A stretch of DNA of 64,000 nucleotides. Origin: Streptomyces sp. NBC_01689 (GTDB lineage Bacteria; Actinomycetota; Actinomycetes; Streptomycetales; Streptomycetaceae). Shown piece after piece: positions 32,713 to 41,846 of the stretch. The notes below the pieces were generated by a model, which did not search any database, was not told where the DNA came from, and saw only the letters and a program-made list of their open reading frames with translations. Within the stretch, counting starts at the first letter, position 1. Each line of letters starts with the position of its first letter. The DNA lies in contig NZ_CP109592.1 in NCBI RefSeq assembly GCF_036250675.1, positions 3,162,001-3,226,000 of the forward strand. The letters are read 5' to 3'. The position numbers and the translations under genes are program-made.

Positions 32713-35172
32713 ATGGCCCGCCGCAGCACGAAGACCCCGCCGCCCGACGACTCGTACGAGGAGAAGATCCTCGACATCGACGTCGTGGACGAGATGCAGG
32801 GCTCCTTCCTCGAATACGCGTACTCGGTCATCTACTCGCGAGCCCTGCCGGACGCCCGTGACGGCCTCAAGCCCGTGCATCGGCGCATCGTCTACCAGAT
32901 GAACGAGATGGGGTTGCGCCCGGACCGCGGCTATGTGAAGTGCGCGCGTGTCGTCGGCGAGGTGATGGGCAAGCTCCACCCGCACGGCGACGCGTCGATC
33001 TACGACGCCCTGGTGCGGCTGGCCCAGCCGTTCTCCATGCGCCTGCCGCTGGTCGACGGCCACGGCAACTTCGGCTCACTCGGCAACGACGACCCGCCGG
33101 CCGCCATGCGGTACACCGAGTGCCGGATGGCCGACGCCACGTCGCTGATGACCGAGTCCATCGACGAGGACACGGTCGATTTCGCGCCGAACTACGACGG
33201 CCAGGAGCAGGAGCCCGGCGTCCTGCCCGCGGCGTACCCGAACCTCCTGGTCAACGGCTCGTCGGGAATCGCCGTCGGCATGGCGACCAACATGCCGCCG
33301 CACAACCTCGGCGAGGTCGTCGCGGCCGCCCGGCACCTCATCCGCTACCCGGGTGCCGACCTCGAGACGCTGATGAAGCACGTCCCGGGCCCGGACCTGC
33401 CCACCGGCGGCCGGATCGTCGGCCTCTCCGGGATCAGGGACGCCTACGAGTCGGGCCGCGGCACCTTCAAGATCCGCGCCACGGTGTCGGTGGAGGACGT
33501 GACGGCGCGCCGCAAGGGTCTCGTCGTCACCGAACTGCCCTTCACCGTCGGTCCGGAGAAGGTGATCGCCAAGATCAAGGACCTGGTCGGCTCCAAGAAG
33601 CTGCAGGGCATCGCCGACGTGAAGGACCTCACCGACCGCGCCCACGGCCTCCGCCTGGTCATCGAGATCAAGAACGGCTTCGTGCCGGAGGCGGTCCTGG
33701 AGCAGCTCTACAAGCTGACGCCGATGGAGGAGTCCTTCGGCATCAACAACGTGGCCCTGGTCGACGGCCAGCCCCTCACCCTGGGCCTCAAGGAGCTGCT
33801 GGAGGTCTATCTCGACCACCGCTTCGAGGTCGTGCGCCGGCGCAGCGAGTTCCGCCGGGGCAAGAAGCGCGACCGGCTGCACCTGGTCGAGGGCCTCCTC
33901 GTCGCGCTGATCGACATCGACGAGGTCATCCGTCTGATCCGGTCCAGCGAGAACTCGGCGCAGGCCAAGGAGCGCCTGATCGAGCGGTTCTCGCTCTCCG
34001 AGGTCCAGACGCAGTACATCCTGGACACCCCGCTGCGCCGCCTCACCCGGTTCGACCGCATCGAGCTGGAGTCGGAGCGCGACCGGCTCAACGGCGAGAT
34101 CGACGAGCTGACCGGGATCCTGGAGTCGGACTCCGAGCTGCGCAAGCTGGTCTCCACCGAACTGGCCGCGGTCGCCAAGAAGTTCGGCACCGACCGGCGC
34201 ACGGTGCTCCTGGAGTCGGCCGGTTCCTCCACGGCGACGGTTCCGCTCCAGGTGGCGGACGACCCGTGCCGGGTGCTGCTGTCCTCGACGGGCCTGCTCG
34301 CCCGCACGGCGAACGGCGATCCCTTCGCCGACGCGCAGGAAACCAAGCGCACCAAGCACGATCTGATCGTCTCCGCGGTGCAGGCGACGGCCCGCGGTGA
34401 GATCGGGGTGGTCATCTCCTCGGGCCGGCTGCTCCGGCTGAACGTGATCGACCTTCCGCAGCTGCCGGAGACCGCGTCCGCGCCCAACCTCTCCGGGGGC
34501 GCGCCGATCTCCGAGTTCCTGCCGTCCCTGGAGCCGGACGAGACGGTCGTCTGTCTCACGACGCTCGACGAGTCGTCGCCCGGTCTGGCACTCGGCACCG
34601 AGCAGGGCGTCGTGAAGCGTGTGGTCCCCGACTACCCCCTGAACAAGGAGGAGTTGGAGGTCATCACCCTCAGGGACGGCGACCGGATCGTCGGCGCGGT
34701 CGAGCTGCGCACCGGCGAGGAGGACCTGGTCTTCGTCGCCGACGACGCCCAGTTGCTGCGCTACCAGGCCTCCCAGGTGCGCCCGCAGGGCAGGGCGGCG
34801 GGCGGGATGGCGGGCATCAAGCTGACCGACGGGGCGAAGGTCATCTCCTTCACCGCGGTCGACCCCGCGGTGGACGCGGTGGTCTTCACCGTGGCCGGCT
34901 CGCGCGGCACGCTGGACGACTCCGTCCAGACCACGGCCAAGGTGACCCCGTTCGACCAGTACCCGCGCAAGGGCCGCGCCACGGGTGGCGTGCGCTGCCA
35001 GCGGTTCCTGAAGGGCGAGGACTGCCTGTCGCTGGCCTGGGCGGGCGCGGCTCCGGCCCGGGCCGCGCAGAAGAACGGCACCCCGGCCGAGCTGCCGGAG
35101 ATGGACCCGCGCCGCGACGGCTCGGGCGTGTCGCTGGCGAGGCCGGTGTCGGTGGTGGCGGGTCCGGTGTAG
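32713..35172 (+). CDS. parC: DNA topoisomerase IV subunit A
   Basis: Type IIA topoisomerase subunit that cuts and rejoins DNA to decatenate daughter chromosomes. 819 residues; ATG 32713 with AAGGAG upstream. Winged-helix and quinolone-resistance region [17 protein letters not shown] (about 88-104), catalytic Tyr134 in [10 protein letters not shown], tower and coiled-coil (about 330-480), then a C-terminal beta-pinwheel with repeats such as [11 protein letters not shown] and [15 protein letters not shown]. ParC rather than GyrA: the N-terminus and the absence of a GyrA-box-rich long tail fit ParC, and a ParE-type subunit lies 18 kb away. Confidence 0.93.
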   Translation: MARRSTKTPPPDDSYEEKILDIDVVDEMQGSFLEYAYSVIYSRALPDARDGLKPVHRRIVYQMNEMGLRPDRGYVKCARVVGEVMGKLHPHGDASIYDALVRLAQPFSMRLPLVDGHGNFGSLGNDDPPAAMRYTECRMADATSLMTESIDEDTVDFAPNYDGQEQEPGVLPAAYPNLLVNGSSGIAVGMATNMPPHNLGEVVAAARHLIRYPGADLETLMKHVPGPDLPTGGRIVGLSGIRDAYESGRGTFKIRATVSVEDVTARRKGLVVTELPFTVGPEKVIAKIKDLVGSKKLQGIADVKDLTDRAHGLRLVIEIKNGFVPEAVLEQLYKLTPMEESFGINNVALVDGQPLTLGLKELLEVYLDHRFEVVRRRSEFRRGKKRDRLHLVEGLLVALIDIDEVIRLIRSSENSAQAKERLIERFSLSEVQTQYILDTPLRRLTRFDRIELESERDRLNGEIDELTGILESDSELRKLVSTELAAVAKKFGTDRRTVLLESAGSSTATVPLQVADDPCRVLLSSTGLLARTANGDPFADAQETKRTKHDLIVSAVQATARGEIGVVISSGRLLRLNVIDLPQLPETASAPNLSGGAPISEFLPSLEPDETVVCLTTLDESSPGLALGTEQGVVKRVVPDYPLNKEELEVITLRDGDRIVGAVELRTGEEDLVFVADDAQLLRYQASQVRPQGRAAGGMAGIKLTDGAKVISFTAVDPAVDAVVFTVAGSRGTLDDSVQTTAKVTPFDQYPRKGRATGGVRCQRFLKGEDCLSLAWAGAAPARAAQKNGTPAELPEMDPRRDGSGVSLARPVSVVAGPV

Positions 35173-35179
35173 CGCCGGA

Positions 35180-36304
35180 TCAGCCCTCCGGACTCCGTTC
35201 CTGTACGTAGCGCAGGACGCCCCACATGCTGTGTTCGTCGGCGTGCGGGGCGTCCTCCTCGCATGCCGCCAGTTCCTTGCCGAGGGCGGCGGTGTCGACG
35301 CCTGAGCCGATCAGTACGAGCTGGGTGCGGCGCCCGCCGGCCGCCCCCGGGCCTCCGCTCCCGGAGCCCGCGGGCCAGGGCTCCGGACGGAACCGCAGGA
35401 ACGGTCCGACGGCGTGCACGGCATAGCGGTTGCGGCGGTCGTGGACACCGAAGTCGACGTAGCCCTTGATGCGGTAGAGGCCCTCCGGCCTGCTGTCCAG
35501 GAACTCCATCAACCGCCGTGGGGAGAGCGGGACCTCGGAGGTGAAGGAGACGGATTCGTAGGCCGCGTGCAGATGTCCGGCATGGCCGTCCTCGGGGCCG
35601 GTCTCCTCGTGCGTGTGCAGGTCGTCGAAGGAGAGCTGTCCGACACGCTCCCGGTCCGGCCTGCGGTCGAAGAGCAGCTCGGGGTCGACACGGCCGTGCG
35701 CGGCGGGCACCACCGCGGCGCGGTCCACCAGCTCCCGTACGGTGCGCAGCACCCGCTCGGCGTCGTCGGCGCGGTCGGTCTTGTTGACGACGACGAGGTC
35801 GGCGAGGGCGAGATGCCGGTCGATCTCGGGATGCCTCTCCCGCGTGCGGTCGAACTCGACCGCGTCGACGACCTCGACGAGTCCGCCGTAGACGATCCTC
35901 GGATTCTCCCCGGCGAGCACCATCCGCACGAGTTCCTGGGGCTCGGCGAGGCCGCTCGCCTCGATGACGACGACGTCGATACCGGTCGAGGGCCGGGTGA
36001 GCCGTTCCAGATAGCCGTCGAGTTCACTGGCGTCGACCGCGCAGCACAGGCAGCCGTTCCCGAGCGACACGGTGGAGTCCCCGAGCGCTCCGGCCACCGC
36101 CATCGCGTCGATCTCGATCGCCCCGAAGTCGTTGACGACGGCGCCGATACGGCTGCCTCCGCTGTGGTGCAGGAGGTGGTTGAGCAGGGTGGTCTTGCCG
36201 GAGCCGAGGAAACCCGCGAGAACGATGACGGGAATCTGCCGGTCACCGGCCGGAGGCAGCCCGTCGGCGGCGGACGGTACCTGCTGGGGGCTGGGCTGGC
36301 TCAA
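35180..36304 (-). CDS. COG0523/CobW-family metal-chaperone GTPase
   Basis: A G3E GTPase of 374 residues, which typically delivers or senses zinc or another metal. P-loop [11 protein letters not shown] (31-41), metal-binding CLCC (85-88, in GNGCLCC), Walker [13 protein letters not shown] near 115, guanine motif NKTDRADD near 180. A His-rich stretch [17 protein letters not shown] near 240 precedes the C-terminal domain (about 260-370; [11 protein letters not shown]). I chose the TTG at 36304 because AAAGAGG lies seven bases upstream; no better ATG/GTG exists close to the domain. Ends seven bases from parC, convergent. Confidence 0.87.
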   Translation of the reverse strand: MSQPSPQQVPSAADGLPPAGDRQIPVIVLAGFLGSGKTTLLNHLLHHSGGSRIGAVVNDFGAIEIDAMAVAGALGDSTVSLGNGCLCCAVDASELDGYLERLTRPSTGIDVVVIEASGLAEPQELVRMVLAGENPRIVYGGLVEVVDAVEFDRTRERHPEIDRHLALADLVVVNKTDRADDAERVLRTVRELVDRAAVVPAAHGRVDPELLFDRRPDRERVGQLSFDDLHTHEETGPEDGHAGHLHAAYESVSFTSEVPLSPRRLMEFLDSRPEGLYRIKGYVDFGVHDRRNRYAVHAVGPFLRFRPEPWPAGSGSGGPGAAGGRRTQLVLIGSGVDTAALGKELAACEEDAPHADEHSMWGVLRYVQERSPEG

Positions 36305-36656
36305 CGGGCGACCTCTTTCACACCGACGCGTGCGCCGGCTCGTGAACCGGCTCTCCGACGATGACGGCTCGTGGACCGGCGCTCGTACGGGGAATGGCTG
36401 TCGTCCCAGGATACGAGTGGGAGGAATCGCCCCGAAGTGAACGATTGTTAGCGGCGCTCGCGGGGCACACGTTGGGCATGGCGCCGGTACGCGCAACCGT
36501 CACTTCCCTCCGTGCGCCTCCTCTCCGCCTCCCCGCCGATCAGAGCCGCTCGGCAAGACTGGGAGACGGCAAGCGCGCCGCCCACGCTCGCCGGTCCGCT
36601 CCCTGTCGCCCCACAACCGACGACCGGCGGAACGGTCGCCTGATTCGGGGGTTGAC
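36305..36656. promoter_or_regulatory. divergent promoter region CobW-like / DUF6082
   Basis: 352 bases between divergent starts. Lower GC around 36430-36460. No convincing Zur site (see rejected items), no gene seen. Confidence 0.4.
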
Positions 36657-37163
36657 ATGGCCACACGGAACTCCGCGGTACGGAGGTTCGGCTCGGACGC
36701 CTGGGCCAGGCTCACCGCCGCGGCCGGTACCGTCACGGCACGGAGGACACGGCCGCGCAGGCGGGCCGTCCTCACCGAGCAGCACCGGCTCCACTTCGAC
36801 CTGTTGTGCAAGGCCATGGACGATCCCGCTCTCGCCGCGGTCCTCAACACGTACGAGACGGAGATCACCGACGAGGAGCAGCGTCAGTACCTCTTCGCGA
36901 ACGCCCTGTACATCAACGCCCTGTACTTCCACCGGATCGGGGCCCTGACGCGCGCGGAACTCCACGGGCACTTCCGCATCATGTGCCAGAACCAGATCTT
37001 CCGGGCCTACTGGGAGGCCACGGAACATCATCGCAAGAGCCTGCCCGAGGCCTCGGAGGAGGCCGGACTGGGCCGGATGATGGACAGCCTGATCCAGGAT
37101 CAGGACGACTCCGACACCGACGAGTGGTGGGTCGTGGGTGAACCGGATGACGGGCCCGAGTAG
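36657..37163 (+). CDS. DUF6082 family protein
   Basis: A 168-residue actinobacterial protein of unknown function. Basic N-terminus (about 1-38, GTVTARRTRPRRRAV), then a helical domain with LLCKAMDDPALAAVLNTY, QRQYLFANALYINALYFHRIG and HFRIMCQNQIFRAYWEAT, the DUF6082 signature, ending in an acidic tail (QDDSDTDEWWVVGEPDD). Members are multi-copy in streptomycete genomes. Upstream GGGGG before GAC-ATG gives a weak ribosome-binding site. No membrane segment. Confidence 0.8.
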   Translation: MATRNSAVRRFGSDAWARLTAAAGTVTARRTRPRRRAVLTEQHRLHFDLLCKAMDDPALAAVLNTYETEITDEEQRQYLFANALYINALYFHRIGALTRAELHGHFRIMCQNQIFRAYWEATEHHRKSLPEASEEAGLGRMMDSLIQDQDDSDTDEWWVVGEPDDGPE

Positions 37164-37408
37164 TTCCCGGCGCCGACCGGTAATCTCTGATGTGGCGTGC
37201 GCCGGCCGAGCCGGGACCGACGTCTCCGCGCGGTACGGGTGTTCCTGATGTGCCGCTATCACCCCAATGCCGTACGCCGTCAAGCGGACTTGCCTCATGT
37301 CACTCGACTGCTAGTTGTTGCTTTGCGCACCAGGGGCAACAGGAACCGATAAATTGTCGCCTGCCCGGTGTCCTTGCCCGGTCTCCGGGCGCTCCGACGA
37401 ACCACCCC

Positions 37409-37484
37409 CGCGCTCGGAGACGTCGTCCTCCGAGGAACATCACCGCTCGGAGTCCTCATGCTCCGGGGACCCCACCGCTCGGAG
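37409..37484. repeat. imperfect 32-33-base tandem repeat
   Basis: CGCTCGGAG recurs at 37411, 37444 and 37476; the segments between are related (each carries CTCCG-A/G-GGA). Two full copies and one partial, inside or just before the next hypothetical gene. Confidence 0.7.
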
Positions 37485-37523
37485 CTCGCCCATCGCTTCG
37501 AGCCACAAGGTTGGTACCTATCC

Positions 37524-37760
37524 GTGAAGATCGTGCGACGTGTCGGAGCAACGCCACGCGAGCGCGGCAGCGCCACTGGTCAATCGTGCCCCGACATCTT
37601 CGAGCTCAGTGACGGCCGGTTCGCCGTCATCGGGACCGAGGCCACCCAGGAACTCGACCCCGAGCTCCCGCCCGACGCCGCACGAGCCGACTACGAGCGG
37701 ATCGTCATCATCACGCGCGAGACGCTGCTCCGCGCGAAGAAGGACATCCCCGACGTGTGA
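37524..37760 (+). CDS. small hypothetical Streptomyces protein
   Basis: The GTG at 37524 gives a 78-residue protein, VKIVRRVGATPRERGSATGQ to TLLRAKKDIPDV; the frame is open back to 37368 with an ATG at 37458, so a longer form is possible. The core CPDIFELSDGRFAVIGTEAT and YERIVIITRETLLRAKKD is a common small Streptomyces protein type, often found near DUF6879 or XRE genes, neither of which is present here. One cysteine, no membrane segment. Upstream repeats encode part of the longer version. Function unknown. Confidence 0.6.
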   Translation: MKIVRRVGATPRERGSATGQSCPDIFELSDGRFAVIGTEATQELDPELPPDAARADYERIVIITRETLLRAKKDIPDV

Positions 37761-37828
37761 CGTCGTCACCGTCGGGACCTGAGCGCGGCTGATCCGCGGT
37801 CGGGATCCCGCACCTCGGCCCGACGCCA

Positions 37829-37855
37829 GGCCCGGCATCACCCCGATGCCGGGCC
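37829..37855. terminator. hairpin terminator between convergent genes
   Basis: GGCCCGGCATC (37829-37839), loop ACCCC, complement 37845-37855, 11 bp, between the small hypothetical gene and the citrate synthase gene. Confidence 0.8.
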
Positions 37856-37884
37856 CTCCATGTGTCACGGGCGCGCACCGACCG

Positions 37885-39120
37885 TCAGTGCGCCGCGCGC
37901 GCTTCCGCCGCCGGTGGCACCGGTACCGGCGCCACCGGTCCCACATACCGCGCCGCCGGGCGGATGATCTTCGAGTCCTCCGCCTGTTCCAGGATGTTCG
38001 CGCTCCAGCCGACGGTCCGGGCCGCCGCGAAGGTGGGGGTGAACATCTCGCGCGGCAGGCCGCACAGTTCCATGACCACACCCGCGTAGAACTCCACGTT
38101 GGTGTGGAGTGCGCGTCCGGGCTTCAGTTCGGCCAGGATCGCCTCCACCCGGTGTTCGACCTCGACGGCGAAGTCGGCCAGGGGGCCGCCGAACTCCTGC
38201 GCGATGCCACGGAGCATCCGGGAGCGCGGGTCCTCGGTGCGGTAGACGGCGTGCCCGAAGCCCATGATGCGCTCCCCGGCGAGGACCCGCGCACGGATCC
38301 ACGGGTCGACGCGCTCGACGGTGCCGATCGCGTCCAGGGTGTCCAGGGCACGGCTCGGCGCGCCCCCGTGCAGCGGCCCCGACAGCGCGCCCACGGCGCC
38401 CACCAGGCAGGCCGCCACGTCCGCCCCCGTCGACGCGATCACCCGGGCCGTGAACGTCGACGCGTTGAACCCGTGGTCGATGGTGGAGATCAGGTACTGC
38501 TCGACCGCCCGCGCCCGCACCGCGTCCGGCTCCGAACCCATCACCATGTACAGGTAGTTCGCGGCGTACGGGAGGTCCTCGCGCGGCTCCACCGGCTCCA
38601 GGCCCTTCCCGAGCCGGTACAGCGCGGTGAGCAGTGTCGGTACGGCCGCGCACGCGGCGAGCGTGTCCGCCCGGCGCCGGTCCGCGTCGATGTCGTACAG
38701 CGGCCGGAATCCCGACGCCGCCCCCAGCAGCGACAGCGCGCTCCGCAGGCCGGCGAGCGGTCCGGCGGAGCCGGTCGCCGCCGCGATCGCGGGCAGCGCG
38801 GCCCGTACCTCCTGCGGGAGCCGGCGCAGCGGCGCGATCCGCGCGGCGAAGGCGGCGGACCGCGCCGGGTCCGGCAGTTCGCCGTGGACCAGCAGATGCC
38901 AGACGTCCTCGAAGCCACGGGTGCGGGCGAGCTCGACGGCCGAGTACTGGCGGTAGTGGTAGAAGCCCTCCAGTCCCCTGACGTCACCCAGCGCGGTCTC
39001 GGTGACGACGACGCCGGCGAGACCGCGCGGCAGGTCGGCGGCGGGGGCGGCGGCGGCAGCGACGGCAGGGCTGACGTCGGCGGTGGAAGTGATGGCGGTG
39101 GCGGCCCGGTTGTTCGACAT
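37885..39120 (-). CDS. citrate synthase family protein (Asp-to-Glu variant)
   Basis: A 411-residue citrate synthase homologue; ATG 39120 with GGGAGGA upstream. Catalytic His in LSGPLHGGAPS and GFGHAVYRTEDPRSR are present, but the base Asp of the usual NVDF motif is Glu (LHTNVEFYAGV). The N-terminal about 30 residues are Ala-rich. It may be a citrate or 2-methylcitrate synthase of altered rate, or a non-enzymatic partner of its divergent neighbour. Shares the intergenic region 39121-39218 with the HTH-citrate synthase gene. Confidence 0.88.
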   Translation of the reverse strand: MSNNRAATAITSTADVSPAVAAAAAPAADLPRGLAGVVVTETALGDVRGLEGFYHYRQYSAVELARTRGFEDVWHLLVHGELPDPARSAAFAARIAPLRRLPQEVRAALPAIAAATGSAGPLAGLRSALSLLGAASGFRPLYDIDADRRRADTLAACAAVPTLLTALYRLGKGLEPVEPREDLPYAANYLYMVMGSEPDAVRARAVEQYLISTIDHGFNASTFTARVIASTGADVAACLVGAVGALSGPLHGGAPSRALDTLDAIGTVERVDPWIRARVLAGERIMGFGHAVYRTEDPRSRMLRGIAQEFGGPLADFAVEVEHRVEAILAELKPGRALHTNVEFYAGVVMELCGLPREMFTPTFAAARTVGWSANILEQAEDSKIIRPAARYVGPVAPVPVPPAAEARAAH

Positions 39121-39169
39121 GCGTTCCTCCCTGGACTTGATTCGACTGTCCATGCTTGACTCGATCGCT

Positions 39170-39181
39170 GTCAATATTGAC
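39170..39181. promoter_or_regulatory. palindromic operator-like site between two citrate synthase genes
   Basis: GTCAATATTGAC is a perfect 12-bp palindrome in the 98-base divergent intergenic region. Around it, TTGACTCGATC and TTGACTAGATC form a direct repeat at about 39156-39166 and 39177-39187. A likely binding site for the neighbouring HTH-citrate synthase protein. Confidence 0.6.
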
Positions 39182-39218
39182 TAGATCAATGTGTCTATCC
39201 ATGGGTACGGTGTCGTCC

Positions 39219-40487
39219 ATGACGGATCAGGAACCGGGGACGCCGGCGCTCGCGGGCCGGCGGCTCAGCACCAGGGAGACCGCCGACCTGCTCGGCGTGA
39301 AGGCGGAGACCGTGTACGCCTACGTGAGCCGCGGCCAGCTCAGCAGCCGTCGCGACCCCGGCGGCCGGGGCAGCAGCTTCGACGCCGCCGAGGTGGAGGC
39401 CCTCGCCCGTCGCAACAGGCGTGACTCCGGCGGAAGTTCGGCGGACGTCGGCGAGCTGTCCGTACGTACCCGCATCACCCTGATCGATGAGGGCCGGTAC
39501 TACTACCGTGGCGTCGACGCGACCCGGCTCGCCACGGACCACTCCTACGAGGAGGTGGCGGAGTGGCTGTGGACCGGACGGCTGTGCCCCGGCGTCACGT
39601 TCACCGCTCCGCGACCGGCCGTCGACGCCGCCCGCCGGGCGGTCGAGGCACTGCCCGAGCACAGCGGCCCGACGGACCGGCTGCGCGTCGCCGCGATCGC
39701 CGCCTCGGCCGTCGACCCGCTGCGCTTCGACCTGTCGGAGAGCGCCGTCCTCGGCTCGGCGCGCGCCCTCGTCCCCACTCTCGTGGCCGCCCTTCCCGCG
39801 AAGCGGCACGACCACCGCGACGAGGGCCCGCTGGCCCACCGCCTGTGGCCGCGCCTCACCGGACGGACTCCCGACAAGGCGTCACTGCGCGTACTGGACA
39901 CGGCACTCGGCCTGCTCGCCGACCACGACCTGGCCGCCTCGACCCTCGCGGTACGGGTCGCCGCGTCGGCCCGGGCGCACCCGTACGCCGCCGTCTCCGC
40001 GGGCCTGGGCGTCCTCGAAGGCCCTCTCCACGGCGCGGCCGGCGGCCTGGCCCACCGGCTGCTCCTCGACGTGCTGGACCACGGCACCGCGGCACCGGTG
40101 GTCGCCGACGAACTGCGCGCCGGACGCCGTGTCCCCGGTCTCGGCCACCGGCTCTACCCCGGCGAGGACCCGCGCGCGCGTACCCTGTTCGCGCTCCTGG
40201 AGGAGATGCCCGACGCGGCTCCGGCCCTGGCCGCCGCGCGGGACGTCGTGACCACCACCGCCCGTCACACCCCCCTGCACGCCAACGTCGATCTTGCGCT
40301 GGCCGTGTTCACGGTCTCGTCCGGCATGTCCGCCTCCGCCGCCGAGACGCTCTTCGCCGTCGCCCGGACGGCGGGGTGGATCGCCCACGCCCTGGAGGAG
40401 TACGGCGAACCACCGCTGCGGATGCGGCCCAGCGGCCGGTACGTGGGTCTGCGTCCACCACAGCCGCTCCCCGAATGCGCCCCCTGA
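39219..40487 (+). CDS. citrate synthase fused to N-terminal MerR/excisionase-type HTH
   Basis: A 422-residue fusion. The N-terminal DNA-binding helix-turn-helix (about 15-60; RLSTRETADLLGVKAETVYAYVSRG and RGSSFDAAEVEALARRNR) is followed by a citrate synthase domain (about 75-415) retaining both catalytic His (LEGPLHGAAGG, GLGHRLYPGEDPRAR) and Asp (LHANVDLALAV). It could be a metabolite-responsive regulator using the synthase fold as sensor, or an enzyme with regulatory activity. ATG 39219 assumed; ATG 39201 is in frame and neither has a clear ribosome-binding site. Divergent from the other synthase gene. Confidence 0.88.
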   Translation: MTDQEPGTPALAGRRLSTRETADLLGVKAETVYAYVSRGQLSSRRDPGGRGSSFDAAEVEALARRNRRDSGGSSADVGELSVRTRITLIDEGRYYYRGVDATRLATDHSYEEVAEWLWTGRLCPGVTFTAPRPAVDAARRAVEALPEHSGPTDRLRVAAIAASAVDPLRFDLSESAVLGSARALVPTLVAALPAKRHDHRDEGPLAHRLWPRLTGRTPDKASLRVLDTALGLLADHDLAASTLAVRVAASARAHPYAAVSAGLGVLEGPLHGAAGGLAHRLLLDVLDHGTAAPVVADELRAGRRVPGLGHRLYPGEDPRARTLFALLEEMPDAAPALAAARDVVTTTARHTPLHANVDLALAVFTVSSGMSASAAETLFAVARTAGWIAHALEEYGEPPLRMRPSGRYVGLRPPQPLPECAP

Positions 40488-40580
40488 GCCCCTTCGCGCG
40501 CCGAACGCGCCCCGGAGTGCGCCCCGTCCGGACGGCCGGAGGCCACCCTGGCCCTAGGGCGGAAGTCGACCTGGTCGAAG

Positions 40581-40599
40581 TCAGGTTAGGCTCACCTCT
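40581..40599 (+). promoter_or_regulatory. DmdR/IdeR iron box at the sucrase/ferredoxin-like gene
   Basis: TCAGGTTAGGCTCACCTCT matches the streptomycete iron box TTAGGTTAGGCTCACCTAA at 16 of 19 positions. It abuts the GTG start codon at 40600, so Fe-DmdR1 binding would block transcription or initiation directly. Confidence 0.85.
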
Positions 40600-41544
40600 G
40601 TGAGTAGGTGCACCACCGCGTCCCGCGACTTCGACGAGCCCCTCGCGGGGACCGCGGCCACCGCGAGGACCTGGCTGCTGCTCGAGCAGCCCGGCCCCTG
40701 GGGGGCCCAGGCGCTCACTTCGAGCCACCTGGACCCCGCGATCGGGCGTGCCCTCGAAGCGGCCGCCGCGGGCACCGGCGTGCGCATCGCGCTCATCCGG
40801 CGCCCCGGACGGCACGCGGACAGTGGCACACCCGCCGAGCGCCATGTGTACGCGGCCCACACCACTCCAGGGAACGCCTGGCTGCACAGCGCCACGACCC
40901 GCACTCCCGAGCAGTTGCTCGACCTGGACCTCACCGCCCTCGGCGCGGGTGATCCGCGGACCTTCGACACCGTGCTGCGAGGGCGCCCGCACCGGGGTGA
41001 TCCGCTCGCGCTCGTCTGCACCAACGGAAAGCGCGACCGCTGCTGCGCCCTCCTGGGCCGGCCCCTCGCCGCCGAGCTCGCGTCCTCAGGGGTGAAGGGC
41101 GCCTGGGAGGTCACCCACCTGGGTGGTCACCGGTTCTCGCCCACCCTGCTCGTCCTGCCGTACGGCTACGCGTACGGACGGGCCGCGGCCCACTCCGTGA
41201 AGGAGATCCTCCAGGGTGTCCGGGAGGGGCGCATCGTCACCGACGGCTGCCGGGGCGGCTCCGCCTGGGAACGCCCCGGACAGGCGGCCGAACTGGCCGT
41301 GCGCAAGGCCACCGGAGAGCACGCGGCGGGCGCCTTCCAGGTCCTGCGCATCCAGGGGGCGGTACCGCGCTGGGAGGTGACCGTCTCCCACACCGACGGC
41401 CGCATGTGGCGGGTCGTCGTCGCGCAGGGCGCCTCGCTGCCGCCACGCCCGGAGAGCTGCGGCTCGGCGCTCGGTTCCCCGGCCCGCATGGACGTGGTGG
41501 CCGTGCGGGAGCTGCCACGGACGCCGATCCCGATCGCCTGCTGA
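40600..41544 (+). CDS. sucrase/ferredoxin-like family protein
   Basis: A 314-residue protein starting with GTG at 40600, of the sucrase_ferredoxin-like family (thioredoxin-like ferredoxin fold). Cysteines that may bind an iron-sulfur cluster are in LVCTNGKRDRCCALLG (near 145-160); GAWEVTHLGGHRFSPTLLVLPYG is the family signature near 170-190. The preceding iron box suggests expression under iron limitation. Likely soluble and possibly involved in electron transfer or siderophore-iron handling; this is inference from the family and regulator site. Confidence 0.88.
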   Translation: MSRCTTASRDFDEPLAGTAATARTWLLLEQPGPWGAQALTSSHLDPAIGRALEAAAAGTGVRIALIRRPGRHADSGTPAERHVYAAHTTPGNAWLHSATTRTPEQLLDLDLTALGAGDPRTFDTVLRGRPHRGDPLALVCTNGKRDRCCALLGRPLAAELASSGVKGAWEVTHLGGHRFSPTLLVLPYGYAYGRAAAHSVKEILQGVREGRIVTDGCRGGSAWERPGQAAELAVRKATGEHAAGAFQVLRIQGAVPRWEVTVSHTDGRMWRVVVAQGASLPPRPESCGSALGSPARMDVVAVRELPRTPIPIAC

Positions 41545-41846
41545 CCACACCGCTCGCCCCTCGCCCACCGGCCCACCGGTGCGGGCCCACCACGGCCCCG
41601 GGCTCCGCCCACCGGCCGGCATCCCGGTGTCGCGGGCGTCCCGGCGTCACGGTGTCCGTCGTCCCGGCGCCCCGGCGTCCCGGCGTCCCGCGCAGGACGC
41701 GCTCGCGACGGCCGTCACGGCCCACGCGGCCGCGCCCCGGCTCCCCCGTCTGCCGTCTGCCGTCTGCCGTCCGCACCCACAGCCCCGGGAGATTCACGCC
41801 ACACCCCCCTACGGCAGGGAGCGCCCTCCCCCGTACGGTCGTCGGT
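41545..41846. repeat. intergenic region with short tandem repeats
   Basis: 302 bases upstream of the sensor kinase gene. Holds a run of CGGCGTCC variants (about 41626-41694) and three perfect copies of GTCTGCC at 41748-41768. The kinase promoter should be here; the ATG has no clear ribosome-binding site. No gene seen. Confidence 0.6.

Noticed and set aside
36433..36455. Possible Zur box upstream of the COG0523 GTPase (TGAACGATTGTTA)
   Set aside because: Compared with TGAAAATGATTTTCA only the first four bases and some T positions agree; the dyad symmetry is poor.
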